DNA of 64,000 nt from NCBI GenBank assembly GCA_027563145.1, contig CP071308.1, positions 1 to 64,000 of the forward strand. The letters are read 5' to 3'. Every line of letters begins with the position of its first letter. Positions within the stretch are counted from its first letter, which is position 1. Below are positions 25,101-34,075 of this stretch, one piece after another. Source of the stretch: Halocatena halophila. Lineage in GTDB: Archaea; Halobacteriota; Halobacteria; Halobacteriales; Haloarculaceae. Under the pieces are notes generated by a model. The model did not search any database, was not told where the DNA came from, and was given only the letters and a program-made list of their open reading frames with translations. A program made the translations under genes and the position numbers.

Positions 25101-26139
25101 GAAAGGTTTGCTCTGATCTGAATTCGTAGTAGTTCCGGAACATCCCAGCAACGCGTTTGACGCGATGAGCGGCTTCATCCGGATCGTCCGAGATCGCGAA
25201 GATTCGTACGAACAGTCGCCAGGCTTTGCCATCCTGTTCTTCGAGCATCCGAGCGACGTCCTTGTCACGTTTCGACGGCGGGTGCTCGATGACCTCTTTC
25301 GGTCCGAACGGGATACCGAAGATGTTGTGACGTTCAATTGTCTTTTGGCGGAGCTGGTACGTGAGGTCCTGAACTGACGGTACACCCTCGATCGGCGTCC
25401 CGACAGCCCCACCATCCCAGTCACGATCGCCATGCCCATCAGCGATTCCACCACCGTTCGGGACGCCTTGCAGCCAGCTACGATCAGCTGGCTGAAACAT
25501 GAGCTGCACCGCGACATCGGTTTCAGTTGTAGCGTTCTGTGCTGTCTCGGCTGACGATCCGTTGCTAGTCGTTCCGACGATCTCCTGGAGGATCGCGCCG
25601 ATGGGGTCTGATCGGAAACCGTCTAATGCGATGTTATTGATCGGATAGAGGGTATAGCGTCGGAGGGCGAGCGTACTCCCTGCAAGATACTTACCAGGGG
25701 ACACATCGAGGAATCCTGCATTACGAGCTTTTATTTCTGAGTTCGGGTATTTGTTCTCAAGCTGTCGTCTGAAGGTCTCGAAGTACTCCTGTGCGGGGAT
25801 ATATTGAAGTGTGATAACACGTTCACTGGGCCCAGTCGTGGTGGTTTGGGTTGGTCCATAGCGGATCTCTGCGGTGTGAGCGGCAGAGACGTTCTCACGC
25901 TTGCCTCGAAGAGGGTTCCGCAGCGATCGCGATCGCCTGGATTTCACCTCATGGAGAGCAGTAAGAACTTCATCCATCGCTGGGATGCCACCGTTATCCC
26001 GGTACGGACGGACGACAAGGGCACACTCACCGTCAGGCAATTTCTCAGTTGCTGCCGTTGCCAGCGACTCATCGATTCTGAGCGGTTTGTAGGCTGTTGT
26101 GCTATCCTGCGTCGATTGGAGCCGATCTAAAATTCCCAT
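22189..26139 (-). CDS. VirD4/TraG-like coupling ATPase
   Basis: A 1316-aa protein. After about 450 residues of uncharacterised N-terminal sequence comes the motor: Walker A GGTRKGKTTT near residue 468 and Walker B YLIWDEFDKG near 723, followed by RMILACQAPSNQL. This is the sequence style of HerA/VirD4 superfamily DNA translocases. The C-terminal 400 residues are acidic and unassigned. No transmembrane segment is obvious, unlike classical VirD4. It follows the VirB4-like gene by about 55 bp. Inferred job: bringing DNA or protein to the secretion channel. Confidence 0.8.
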   Translation of the reverse strand: MGILDRLQSTQDSTTAYKPLRIDESLATAATEKLPDGECALVVRPYRDNGGIPAMDEVLTALHEVKSRRSRSLRNPLRGKRENVSAAHTAEIRYGPTQTTTTGPSERVITLQYIPAQEYFETFRRQLENKYPNSEIKARNAGFLDVSPGKYLAGSTLALRRYTLYPINNIALDGFRSDPIGAILQEIVGTTSNGSSAETAQNATTETDVAVQLMFQPADRSWLQGVPNGGGIADGHGDRDWDGGAVGTPIEGVPSVQDLTYQLRQKTIERHNIFGIPFGPKEVIEHPPSKRDKDVARMLEEQDGKAWRLFVRIFAISDDPDEAAHRVKRVAGMFRNYYEFRSEQTFLPEPITGSNLATQFERACGRVWEDAGIVKTQPEASGLLNVPRADDITTNRLQWSLSRPGDGVPVGTPRFDFDAVDLPDDPTSAEKQVAMLDHSEPGDPFWFGFGRRNGTEVGVYEEYLNAHMLVTGGTRKGKTTTLGNLASQVYDRDYGALIIAKGKQDDDERFIEEWPEDRPEEDFVFIDTGGEFDKRVRFNLLEVPSNAEPGTNAFESAVHALADDWGASFAEAGGSDKYWGAVMERVTRTVINGLARSGLTATPLDVAGAIGAAAGIDTFSELISDERMPFVKDAAERIREKEDSDLEPLAGRTDMLTQHAGIRNFLCARNPSASIQELVREGKVCVLRLDPHLGESEIKFMLTPLVRRFYTAKRTLPDAPRFYLIWDEFDKGVSPLTNVHEMLSIAGGHDFRMILACQAPSNQLYGKLKNALQNQVDTAISFGTGEKDAGYILSHHSLENTSDLTNLGRFKFWLRTYYQTDDDEDTTYSYKVDAFPPSREIRQEVHGDDYEVDVKAMKRRSVERFGDVPESAEELREESRFYDGEETDVDDPQQLDEIDFGEPRWRNQVLKAITDESIRQGSPHDYVAVRDCLDRLRRYLPGGGALRDANQVWRKVLQHVPDAYLNYREEDDEIFVQATDTGFMNVGGSETAGGKDHQRLMEDAYVPFTQLGFLFEILDQDADSMPDALATLDDQLYLDGVEDPKTIADRVNSFRENHPELFRLAGVEDVYIEAEHSTGETQPSQTIINLVSAHNADRRCVFLCRLDAAKAVWTTLCAGDEYCHSNHSIDEERRFYTMTRNLMIDGEKMTRPGAAANIWVHDRQTGQYILRDTDGTEHARFNTAAEIFTDASQYPAGGERNIKPPVIPEYEFDGKPSTAEWDIIVVPEAEVDENDERRLLTPLDLTLYRHDQDNIPLCDLPQTVAEEDVPKDELGNTTNRMEETSDKEITEKAESEEVSDDTDAASQREPRKFERF

Positions 26140-26195
26140 GTGGAGATCACCTATAATACTTCGCTAGTGAATAGTTCCTCTTCAGCCAGCATTTC

Positions 26196-29100
26196 TTAGT
26201 GTCCGTTTTTTGTTAGTGCATCATCATACCAGCGGTCAATGCGCTCACCAGACGCGTTACAGATCGCTGCTACCTTTTGCGGCGGAACCTGCAACAGATC
26301 ATCCGGCGACTCGATCCCCGCATCACGCAGCTGCGCCCGGTGCGTGGAGTCGAGATCTGATAGCGGATCAAGATCATCCCCTACGCTGGATGCAGACGAG
26401 TCGGTAGAGCTGTCTCCGTTGATACGTTCCTCAATCCTCTTTGTGATTGGTGATGTTTCGACCTTGCACTCAATCCAGCCCTCCTGATCATCGAAATTCA
26501 CTATACATTCAGAATAGCCCGCCGACTTCCCCGGCGTGAGGGAGTTCTGGACGGCTTGGATCTGGGGTGTGGCCATGCCGAACTGTCTGAGCGTGTCCGT
26601 GTCGGCGTTTCCGACATAGAACGACTGCATTGTCGAGGCCTGCTCGAAGATTGCCTGACGCTTGTTCTCCGCCTCCCGTGACGAGTCTTCTTGTTGCTTC
26701 ACGAACTCCTCTGGAGACTGCGAGATCGACCACATCGCCGCATCATAGCGGGCCCACCGACGAGCAGCTCCAGCCAGCCAATCGACCATTTCATCGCTGT
26801 GATAGAGAACGTGAGCCTCATCGATGGCGAAGATCGTCTTGCCCGGTGTTCGCTTGATCTTCTGGCTGATCTGCTGAAGGGCGATCTGGAGGCCGATTGA
26901 CTTCGCTGCATCGCTGCTTCCCTGCAACTGCGGCATGTCCAAGTAAGCCATCGACACGTCATCATCCAGCAGACTCGTCGTTCCGGTCCCACGGAGGTGG
27001 GCGTACTGGCCTCGGTCCGTCAGCTCGATTAGCCGTTCAAGCAGTTGCTCGGCCTGTTGTCTGCGGGCCTCCCGCTCACCTTCGGTTCCTCGGATCGTGT
27101 GTTTCCCGGGGTTGTTCCGAATCAGTTCGAGCGAGTCGAAGAAGTCGTCATACGTCGGGGAGGGCTCGGCGTGTGTATCGAGATCAGTCGTGATCCCCGC
27201 ACGATCGTACGTGAGACCAACCGCATATCGGACAATGCGATACGTATCCGGATCAATCGACACACTACCGGTGGGCAGTCCCGCCCGAATAACGTTCATC
27301 GTCAACTCCGTTACGAAATTGATCTGAGCCGCGAGCGGCGCTAGCTTGTCATCCGTTTGGCGACGGCGTTCTTCGGAGACCGGTTCAATATGCCACGGAT
27401 TGACCGGATCATTGCCATCGACAACGATATGTTCCCCATCACAGAGGCGAGTCAGCCCACCGAAGCCAGATTCCATGTCCGTGACAATGAGCGTCCGATC
27501 ATCTCCCGCCAGATACCAATCTCCAGCCCGATCCCGCACGAAAGTACTTTTCCCCGATCGAGACATCCCGATCGTGAACAGGTGCGGCGCACGCCCGCGG
27601 TCAAACGGATCGACGACGACAGGTTTACCAGTCCTAGTGTCGCGTCCCCAGTAGATCCCCTCGGGCTCGGAGAGATCGGTCGCCCCAAACGGAAACATCG
27701 CCCCAAATGCCCCTGAAAGGGCAATATGCTCTCGATCGCCACTCGCCTCACGGGCGTAACGATCTAGACCTGCTGGCGAACAGCTCGTGAGCGCTGCTGG
27801 CTGGTTGGTTGCCGGTGCGACCGGCCCACAGCCTGCTGGATTGCCTTCTAGTCGTCTGGTCACGGATTTGCAAGCCTCTTCCAACGCTTCCTCAGTGGGT
27901 GCCCTGATCGACACATAACCGTTGAGATACCATGCATCGGTATTGGTGCGTTCTAACTGCTGATAGACATCCTCGTACACATCATCGACTCCAGCAACTG
28001 ACAAAGCTCCAAAATCTGATTGCTTCGCACGGTTGATTGTCTCTGCACCGATATCCAACCCCACCTCCTCAACGCTGTCAGCAGCCGACATCTGATCTAA
28101 CGGCTTCGAATGAATTCGAACGTCGATATCCAATCCACCGAACGTGAACAACTCGTCCAAAAACATCGCAACCGGATATACAGGCCAGTTAGCAATCCAA
28201 AATATCCTACAATACTGTCCCGCGAGCTTGACTGTCTCACCTTCGACATCGAAGGGGCCAGTTGCTAGCATCCGCTCGGTAGGGGTTACACCATCAGTGT
28301 CTAGGTTGCGCTGATAGGCGAGTTGGAGGAGCGAGTCCGTGCCGCCGTGTGCAGGTGATCCGTCGGAATCTGTGCCGATTGTTGCACCTCGACCTTGCCA
28401 GTATGACCGCAACACGTTGATGTGCTCAACAGCATCCGCTCGCTCTACATCGACTCCTTCTACGCGCTCAATAGCCCTCGTGACGAGATCTACACGGCGG
28501 TCGAGAACATCACCAATCAGCACCGTATCAGCCGACTCTTCGTCATCTCCAGCAGTGAACTCAGTATTCTGTGGTTTGTCCGCTGTATCAGATTCTTCGG
28601 GAGACTGCTTTACGTCGTGATCAGTCGAGTTCTGATTTCCATCGAAGTGAGAACCAACAGCGTCTTTGAATTCATTCCAGTGCTTACGCGCACGCGCAGC
28701 TATGCTGCCACTAGGTAACTCAACCTCCGGATCGTCAGGATGAACCTCCACGACGGCGTAGTATCGCCACTCGTTCGCGTCGATCGTGTTATCCTTCTCA
28801 CGCAGCCATTCCGCTGTCTGTGATAGCACTTCTCGATGTTCCTTCGATATGTCGGTGTGGTAGTCGGTCGCACGTCTCTCACGCTCTAACGTGTGGGGGT
28901 CACTCGTAGCCTGACGAGTCGTCGCATAAAACCCCCACCACTGGTTGACAGACCCCAACTCCTCGTCAATCCCGTTAGTGAGTTGTCGGACTCGGGCCTC
29001 AGTCTTCTGCATCGGTAGTCGATCCATGTTCACCCCCTTTATTCGGAGTAAGGCCACACGGCTTCCATCGTGTCGATGATAGCTCCCATCTGCGGTGATA

Positions 29101-29477
29101 TGTCGTACGTTGTGAAGCTTGGCACGTTGTTCAGCATCAATTCCCCACGGAAGTGACCGTTTCAAGCTGCGGTATGACAAGTGGTCTTCAACAAAGCCAC
29201 TCGGAGTGAGATACCATGATTCCTTCATCTCGGCCTCGATGCTCACTCCCAGGTAGGTCAACGCAGTGACGCTTATCACGAGCAACGCCACACCAATAAC
29301 CACCATTCCCAGCATAAACGCAATACCCGCCGCTACGAGGCCAATAATCGCAGGTAGATAGCCTTTCCACTCCCGAATCGTTTTTCCCCGGATAGCAGGG
29401 GACGTATCCACACGGGGGAGTATAACTTGTCTATCATCTTGTTCTGACTGACTGGATGTGGTTGATTTGTCACTCAT
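26196..29477 (-). CDS. VirB4-like ATPase with membrane N terminus and HhH tail
   Basis: From ATG 29477 it encodes 1093 aa. Two adjacent transmembrane helices near the N terminus (LPAIIGLVAAGIAFMLGMVV, IGVALLVISVTALTYL) look like a VirB3-type segment fused to VirB4. Walker A GMSRSGKST is near residue 634 and Walker B TIFAIDEAH near 879, with the VirB4-typical SISQSPEEFV after it. The last 55 residues (LRDAGIESPDDLLQVPPQKVAAIC) resemble a helix-hairpin-helix. It overlaps the VirB6-like gene by 8 bp. It powers the secretion or conjugation machine. Confidence 0.85.
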   Translation of the reverse strand: MSDKSTTSSQSEQDDRQVILPRVDTSPAIRGKTIREWKGYLPAIIGLVAAGIAFMLGMVVIGVALLVISVTALTYLGVSIEAEMKESWYLTPSGFVEDHLSYRSLKRSLPWGIDAEQRAKLHNVRHITADGSYHRHDGSRVALLRIKGVNMDRLPMQKTEARVRQLTNGIDEELGSVNQWWGFYATTRQATSDPHTLERERRATDYHTDISKEHREVLSQTAEWLREKDNTIDANEWRYYAVVEVHPDDPEVELPSGSIAARARKHWNEFKDAVGSHFDGNQNSTDHDVKQSPEESDTADKPQNTEFTAGDDEESADTVLIGDVLDRRVDLVTRAIERVEGVDVERADAVEHINVLRSYWQGRGATIGTDSDGSPAHGGTDSLLQLAYQRNLDTDGVTPTERMLATGPFDVEGETVKLAGQYCRIFWIANWPVYPVAMFLDELFTFGGLDIDVRIHSKPLDQMSAADSVEEVGLDIGAETINRAKQSDFGALSVAGVDDVYEDVYQQLERTNTDAWYLNGYVSIRAPTEEALEEACKSVTRRLEGNPAGCGPVAPATNQPAALTSCSPAGLDRYAREASGDREHIALSGAFGAMFPFGATDLSEPEGIYWGRDTRTGKPVVVDPFDRGRAPHLFTIGMSRSGKSTFVRDRAGDWYLAGDDRTLIVTDMESGFGGLTRLCDGEHIVVDGNDPVNPWHIEPVSEERRRQTDDKLAPLAAQINFVTELTMNVIRAGLPTGSVSIDPDTYRIVRYAVGLTYDRAGITTDLDTHAEPSPTYDDFFDSLELIRNNPGKHTIRGTEGEREARRQQAEQLLERLIELTDRGQYAHLRGTGTTSLLDDDVSMAYLDMPQLQGSSDAAKSIGLQIALQQISQKIKRTPGKTIFAIDEAHVLYHSDEMVDWLAGAARRWARYDAAMWSISQSPEEFVKQQEDSSREAENKRQAIFEQASTMQSFYVGNADTDTLRQFGMATPQIQAVQNSLTPGKSAGYSECIVNFDDQEGWIECKVETSPITKRIEERINGDSSTDSSASSVGDDLDPLSDLDSTHRAQLRDAGIESPDDLLQVPPQKVAAICNASGERIDRWYDDALTKNGH

Positions 29478-31707
29478 TGGAATCCTTCTCGTTGTCGGTT
29501 TCGTATCGTTGTTTCCAATCTTTCCACCAGTCCGATGCCTGATTAACGCGTCCACGCATCCGATCTCTCAATGGACGCACTGGCTTGAGACGGCCTCGAT
29601 ACCGATTACCAGGAAGCATCCCGGACCAATACCACTTAGCTCCCTCCCAGTGGGATTTTGCGGATCGCCGATATTCGATGCCCTTCTTGACATTCTGTCC
29701 CAACCACTCCACAGCCCGGACTCGTCGAGGATACTCCGGCTGCTCGCTGTCAATGGTATAGTCTGTTAAAATCGTCTGCTGCCCACCTTGTGAGCTGGAG
29801 TCCCGCCATGACCCGTTCGAGTCGATGACCTGCGTGCTGCGAGTTCGGTAGTTTCGACTGCCGTTGTGCCATTCTCCACGGTGGAGAGACTGGTGGTGAT
29901 CATCGTAATACTGCGGTTGGTGGTGCCATGTCCTCCGTCGTCGATGGCCCATAGATGCTGAGTTCTGTCCCAAGGTCGTGACAACCTGTGGCAAGAGATT
30001 TCTCACGGAGTAAAGGGGGAGATGAATGAACGCAAGGAGAACTCCGACGGTGATCGTCCCTAACGTCAACAAACTGCTGCCCGGATTTCCAAACGAGAGA
30101 GGCAACTCGTAGATAAACCTGAGCCAGATCGCCTGAATCAGTTTCAGTATCAATAACCCGGCGAAGATTGAGAAGATCGTATGGCCGTATGGTTTGAGAT
30201 ACCGGTTATTTGACCCAAGACAAACCGCCGCAAGTGGCCAGACCGCGACTACGAAGTACATTAGTACCCATTGAATGAACAATACTATTAATCCAATAAT
30301 TATTAATCCACCTTCTAAAAGTACTAGTGCCACTCCAAGAACTAACCCCAATCCGAGCTTCGTGAAATCGCCCGGTGTCTTCAGGAATTCTCCCCCATTG
30401 GGGACAATACCGAGCGCTAATGAGTTAACAAGGTGTAAAATTAAAGGGATGAACACAACTCCCCCAACGATCATCACAATCATTACACCGACACGCTTGA
30501 GTCGCTTATCCTTCTCGCGGGGGGATGAAGTGTTCGACCAGGCATAGATCCCTGATACAGCGATCGGCAGCCCGACCAGGCCTGTAAATCCCCCATAGAT
30601 TCCCCAAACCACGGGCCACCAGGATCCAGACTGCATCTCGTCAGGGGGACGCCGTTCGTCGCGAGCTCCAACGTTCAAGGATTCATTGGCTGTCTCGTTA
30701 GACTGCTGCGTTTGATTTCCATCACTCTGATTTGATGGAATTTCTGCTTGAGTATTAGTGCCCGAAACACCCAACTGGTTCTGTGGAAACCAGGTAGTTG
30801 GTTCAGTCACATCACCCGGAGCTGGGACAGTCAACATTACCCAGTGGAAGGAATCCACGAACCCACCGACGCCTTTGGCGAATTCGTTTCCGACATACTC
30901 AAGAATGTCCTTAAAGGACTCAACTGGTCCCCGAACATTCATCATACCGCTATCAGACCCCTCCACCTTCTCCTCTTGATTTACCTCACTCAGATCTCCG
31001 CCAACATCTTTGGTAATGTGGTCCTCGATTTGATACTGGTACTCCTCTGTCCGGAGTATTTCCTTTCTGAGTTGTCCGCGTTCGTTCGGCAGGAGATCAC
31101 GGATTCCCTTGTCTCTCTGGACGCCCGGCTCCGCGAACAGCCCCCACTCTATCGAGATTTCATTCCACGGAATTCTCCACGACTTCTCCTCATAACTAAC
31201 CGTGAAGTAATCACGGTTGTACATCGTGACAGTCATGGGGACGGATTTGTTGTGCGACTTCATTTGGAGCGTCCCGTCCGTCTCCCTGGATTTTAGATAA
31301 GGCTTGATCTCGTCCTCATAGACGCCTTTATCGTCTGAGTCCTCTAGCCCTTGAATCTCACTCTGTAACCGCTTCACTTCATCCAACGTTAGGTCGTCGA
31401 AATCGCCGGACCAACCTGCCTGATCTGGCGTCCGCCAGATCGATTTGTTGTGAAGGCTCCATGACTTCCTCTCTTCGCCAGTGTACGTTATCTTGATTGT
31501 GTTTTTATCGGCCTTCGACACTGTGAGCGGCCCTCGTTGCTGTATAGCGATAGTCACGCAGCCACAGTCTTCGCCTTGCTGTGATGATTGATATTGAGAG
31601 GACTCCGCTACGCCACCAACGGCCCCGATTCCGGACGAAACTATGAGCCAACAACAGAATACAACAACCACAACACGGGTCCGTAGAGACCTAGCAGTCA
31701 TGGTCAT
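29470..31707 (-). CDS. VirB6/TrbL-like polytopic membrane protein
   Basis: From ATG 31707 (overlapping the previous stop as TGATG) it encodes 745 aa. There is a signal sequence, then a 330-residue extracellular beta-rich region, and a core of about six hydrophobic segments (e.g. LGLGLVLGVALVLLEGGLII, IGLIVLFIQWVLMYFVVAVW). The C-terminal tail is basic and cytoplasmic (RRRRTWHHQPQYYDDHH...). Position directly before the VirB4-like gene and the polytopic core fit a VirB6-type channel subunit; the large N-terminal ectodomain is unlike bacterial VirB6. Confidence 0.7.
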   Translation of the reverse strand: MTMTARSLRTRVVVVVFCCWLIVSSGIGAVGGVAESSQYQSSQQGEDCGCVTIAIQQRGPLTVSKADKNTIKITYTGEERKSWSLHNKSIWRTPDQAGWSGDFDDLTLDEVKRLQSEIQGLEDSDDKGVYEDEIKPYLKSRETDGTLQMKSHNKSVPMTVTMYNRDYFTVSYEEKSWRIPWNEISIEWGLFAEPGVQRDKGIRDLLPNERGQLRKEILRTEEYQYQIEDHITKDVGGDLSEVNQEEKVEGSDSGMMNVRGPVESFKDILEYVGNEFAKGVGGFVDSFHWVMLTVPAPGDVTEPTTWFPQNQLGVSGTNTQAEIPSNQSDGNQTQQSNETANESLNVGARDERRPPDEMQSGSWWPVVWGIYGGFTGLVGLPIAVSGIYAWSNTSSPREKDKRLKRVGVMIVMIVGGVVFIPLILHLVNSLALGIVPNGGEFLKTPGDFTKLGLGLVLGVALVLLEGGLIIIGLIVLFIQWVLMYFVVAVWPLAAVCLGSNNRYLKPYGHTIFSIFAGLLILKLIQAIWLRFIYELPLSFGNPGSSLLTLGTITVGVLLAFIHLPLYSVRNLLPQVVTTLGQNSASMGHRRRRTWHHQPQYYDDHHQSLHRGEWHNGSRNYRTRSTQVIDSNGSWRDSSSQGGQQTILTDYTIDSEQPEYPRRVRAVEWLGQNVKKGIEYRRSAKSHWEGAKWYWSGMLPGNRYRGRLKPVRPLRDRMRGRVNQASDWWKDWKQRYETDNEKDSNE

Positions 31708-32165
31708 CACACGAGAACAGTCAGCACACCCATCGAGGAGGGAGAGACCCACAGAACAGGGTACACGGGGGTGACCATACCAAACATTGACGCTGCGCTA
31801 AAGCACGGCGGAAGCATAAAGCCCATCTGGCTGAACACCGTTGGTAGACCAGGAACTAGCACCGCTCCCAGTAATTTCTTTGCAGCAGCTTCGTAATAGC
31901 TCCCCTTCTGCGCGCGCTTTCCCGACGATTTCATTTTACCCTGTTTGACACCTTTATAGAAATCCATCACAGACAGGGACAGTAATATCAGACCCAATCC
32001 GCTCATAACCATCCCAACAAGTGTTCCGACACCATTGACTGCGCAGAGCGATTCGCCCAGGTTCTGCGCCGCGACCGGCATTACTGCTATGTCTATTCCG
32101 ATGAGAACCCCGACCAATTTTAAACACACCTGTGCCCTACGCCGTTTGGCACGTCGCTGATCCAT
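31707..32165 (-). CDS. Small membrane protein, first gene of secretion operon
   Basis: From ATG 32165 it encodes 152 aa: a signal-like hydrophobic segment (VGVLIGIDIAVMPVAAQ), a second segment (VGMVMSGLGLILLSLSVMDF), a basic loop (KGVKQGKMKSSGKRAQKG) and C-terminal hydrophobic parts (LLGAVLVPGLPTVF). Signal plus two segments around a basic loop recalls VirB2/TrbC pilins or a small channel subunit. It overlaps the VirB6-like gene. Confidence 0.6.
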   Translation of the reverse strand: MDQRRAKRRRAQVCLKLVGVLIGIDIAVMPVAAQNLGESLCAVNGVGTLVGMVMSGLGLILLSLSVMDFYKGVKQGKMKSSGKRAQKGSYYEAAAKKLLGAVLVPGLPTVFSQMGFMLPPCFSAASMFGMVTPVYPVLWVSPSSMGVLTVLV

Positions 32166-32314
32166 AGTCACAGATCATTGTCCGATACTAAAAAGCCTCA
32201 TATCGTATGAAGCGATTCTATACAAGACCAATGAAGATACCTATAGTAATACATATATTAATTGTCAAATTATCCCCGGATCACTTATATATGGTGAAGA
32301 TATTACCAATTACT

Positions 32315-32782
32315 ATGCAGAACGGCATAGAATTCATGCTAGGTCATTATACCATCTACATGCATGGTAACTCGCGAACAATTACTATTCCATCTCATCT
32401 AGACTTCAGCGCGGAAGCACAGGTTATCGTCTACCAAGGAAGCGATCACTCCGGACAGTCCCTCTACATGCGACTAATTGAAAGCGAAAAGGGGGAAAAT
32501 ATCGATGCTGAGGCGGGTCGTCCGCCAGCCGTGGAAAAAGGGCTCATAGAAGAGTCATTGTGTCACATTGGTACGATTCGAAACGGATCAAGCTGCCGCA
32601 TGGCGACGGTCCCCTCCAGTGTAGAGGAATTCGGAGCGAACACACACGTAGTATTGATCGGAGGACAGACCACCAACGGATCACGATTTCTGAAGGTTGT
32701 GCTAGAAGAGATCTGGTCCTCGCCACAGCGGCAGTTAGTGCGCACCCCTGATCTGACAAAAGCGACATCGCTCACTGTGTAG
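32315..32782 (+). CDS. Protein with two AbrB-like repeats
   Basis: The chosen ATG lies about 27 bp after a TATA-like TTATATAT, fitting a leaderless transcript. The 155-aa product has two similar segments, HGNSRTITIPSHLDFSAEAQVIVY near the N terminus and NGSSCRMATVPSSVEEFGANTHVVLI in the second half. Both look like the swapped-hairpin AbrB/SpoVT fold with two copies in one chain. It is divergent from the secretion operon, so it may regulate it. Confidence 0.6.
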   Translation: MQNGIEFMLGHYTIYMHGNSRTITIPSHLDFSAEAQVIVYQGSDHSGQSLYMRLIESEKGENIDAEAGRPPAVEKGLIEESLCHIGTIRNGSSCRMATVPSSVEEFGANTHVVLIGGQTTNGSRFLKVVLEEIWSSPQRQLVRTPDLTKATSLTV

Positions 32783-32832
32783 AGGATGCCATACAATCTA
32801 AGACCTTTTAGCATCCTCGGGGATGGTAACAG

Positions 32833-33030
32833 ATGATGACGGACGAGGATACTCGGATCACAATTCGTATCCCGACAGAGGCGATGGACCAGCTTGAAGA
32901 AGAGCTGAACTGTTTTAATACGAAATCTGGTATATTTCAGCACCTAGCACAATCATATCTCGATAACCAGCTAACACCCCGTCACGAAATGCATCAAAAA
33001 TCCGGATGCGAGGAGAAAGGAGAAGAGTGA
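32833..33030 (+). CDS. Ribbon-helix-helix (CopG-like) protein
   Basis: 65 aa. The N-terminal strand ITIRIPTEAMDQLEEEL and the following helix are the CopG/Arc pattern; a polar tail follows. It comes 50 bp after the AbrB-like gene and ends exactly where the convergent surface-protein gene ends. Likely a small repressor of the transfer region or of plasmid copy number. Confidence 0.75.
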   Translation: MMTDEDTRITIRIPTEAMDQLEEELNCFNTKSGIFQHLAQSYLDNQLTPRHEMHQKSGCEEKGEE

Positions 33031-33948
33031 CTACGACTTCTTCTGGAGGAGGAACCCACCGATCATGACAACTACCACACCGGCTACCACTCCGGCCAAT
33101 ACTTCAAAAAGTGGAAAACCACCAGAGTCTGCGGCTGTTCCCTGTGTGGATTGAATTGTCGAAGGGGATAGCTCAACAGTGGATGTTGGAGAGTGGGTTG
33201 ACTCCTCCTGTGATGGTGGTGAAGCTGTTGGTTGTGGGGACTGACTCAACGACGTGGGATCAACACGCGTCCCATCAAGCTTGACTGTGATATTACCCGA
33301 CGTTTCGAAATCCTGTACTTGTCCACGAAATTGAATTACATCCTTCTTATCCGTGCTATCTTTTTGCCATGGGAGTCCACCAACATTTCCATTTACTTTA
33401 GTACCTTTTCTCGTATCCGAATCCTCGGTTTGTTTGAGCGTCGGTTGGCTCGAAAACACCGCGTTATAACTGCCCCGCTTGTCTCCCTTTGGTTGGATCA
33501 CGAGAGTGTGATTCGGTGGCTCGGTAGCAATGGGGGTCGATGTGGTCTGTGGATCTGGTTGATAATTATTCTCATTAATCTCCTTACTATTCACATAGAG
33601 TCGGATTGTTTCTTTATCACCAGCCGTCTTGATTCGCTTAATGTCACCACTGTAGCGGATAGTATCCGTCGAATCGGACGGTGACACCTCGCCCATCACG
33701 CTACGGTTTTTATAAACACCATCCTCGGGTTCAGTGTCTACAGAGTGAACTTCCCCAGTGAAATCCACGACATATGATGCGGAATCGCTGTTCGATTCGC
33801 CTACATATTTGATCACGAGCGCATTGGTACCCCAATCATCTGACTGTGGTGTCTGTTGGGCAGATGCTCCAGACAGAAAGAAAGTCGATCCGAGACTTCC
33901 CATCAGAAGGATCACGACTACCACCGACCACCCACGTGACCTATGCAT
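33031..33948 (-). CDS. Secreted, C-terminally anchored surface protein (paralogue of 19203-20105)
   Basis: 305 aa with a signal peptide (VVVVILLMGSLGSTFFLSGASAQ). Two copies of a beta module are separated by a Thr/Pro linker: one around SYVVDFTGEVHSV..DTIRYSGDI, the other around HTLVIQPKGDKRGSYNAVFSS..DVIQFRGQVQDFETSGNITVKLDG. A Ser/Pro/Thr stalk and a C-terminal transmembrane helix (VLAGVVAGVVVVMIGGFLL) ending in KKS complete it. The second module matches the ectodomain at 19.2 kb. It probably acts at the cell surface with the secretion machinery. Confidence 0.7.
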   Translation of the reverse strand: MHRSRGWSVVVVILLMGSLGSTFFLSGASAQQTPQSDDWGTNALVIKYVGESNSDSASYVVDFTGEVHSVDTEPEDGVYKNRSVMGEVSPSDSTDTIRYSGDIKRIKTAGDKETIRLYVNSKEINENNYQPDPQTTSTPIATEPPNHTLVIQPKGDKRGSYNAVFSSQPTLKQTEDSDTRKGTKVNGNVGGLPWQKDSTDKKDVIQFRGQVQDFETSGNITVKLDGTRVDPTSLSQSPQPTASPPSQEESTHSPTSTVELSPSTIQSTQGTAADSGGFPLFEVLAGVVAGVVVVMIGGFLLQKKS

Positions 33949-34075
33949 CTCAGACCACCCCCATGGTTCCCGATAACTGTGGGGTAATGTCGATCCCTAT
34001 GTTGTGCGTCCTGTCCTGAGCGGTACGGTTCGGATTACGTTGATATCTCATTAATAGAATTCATCGTGGGTTGTC

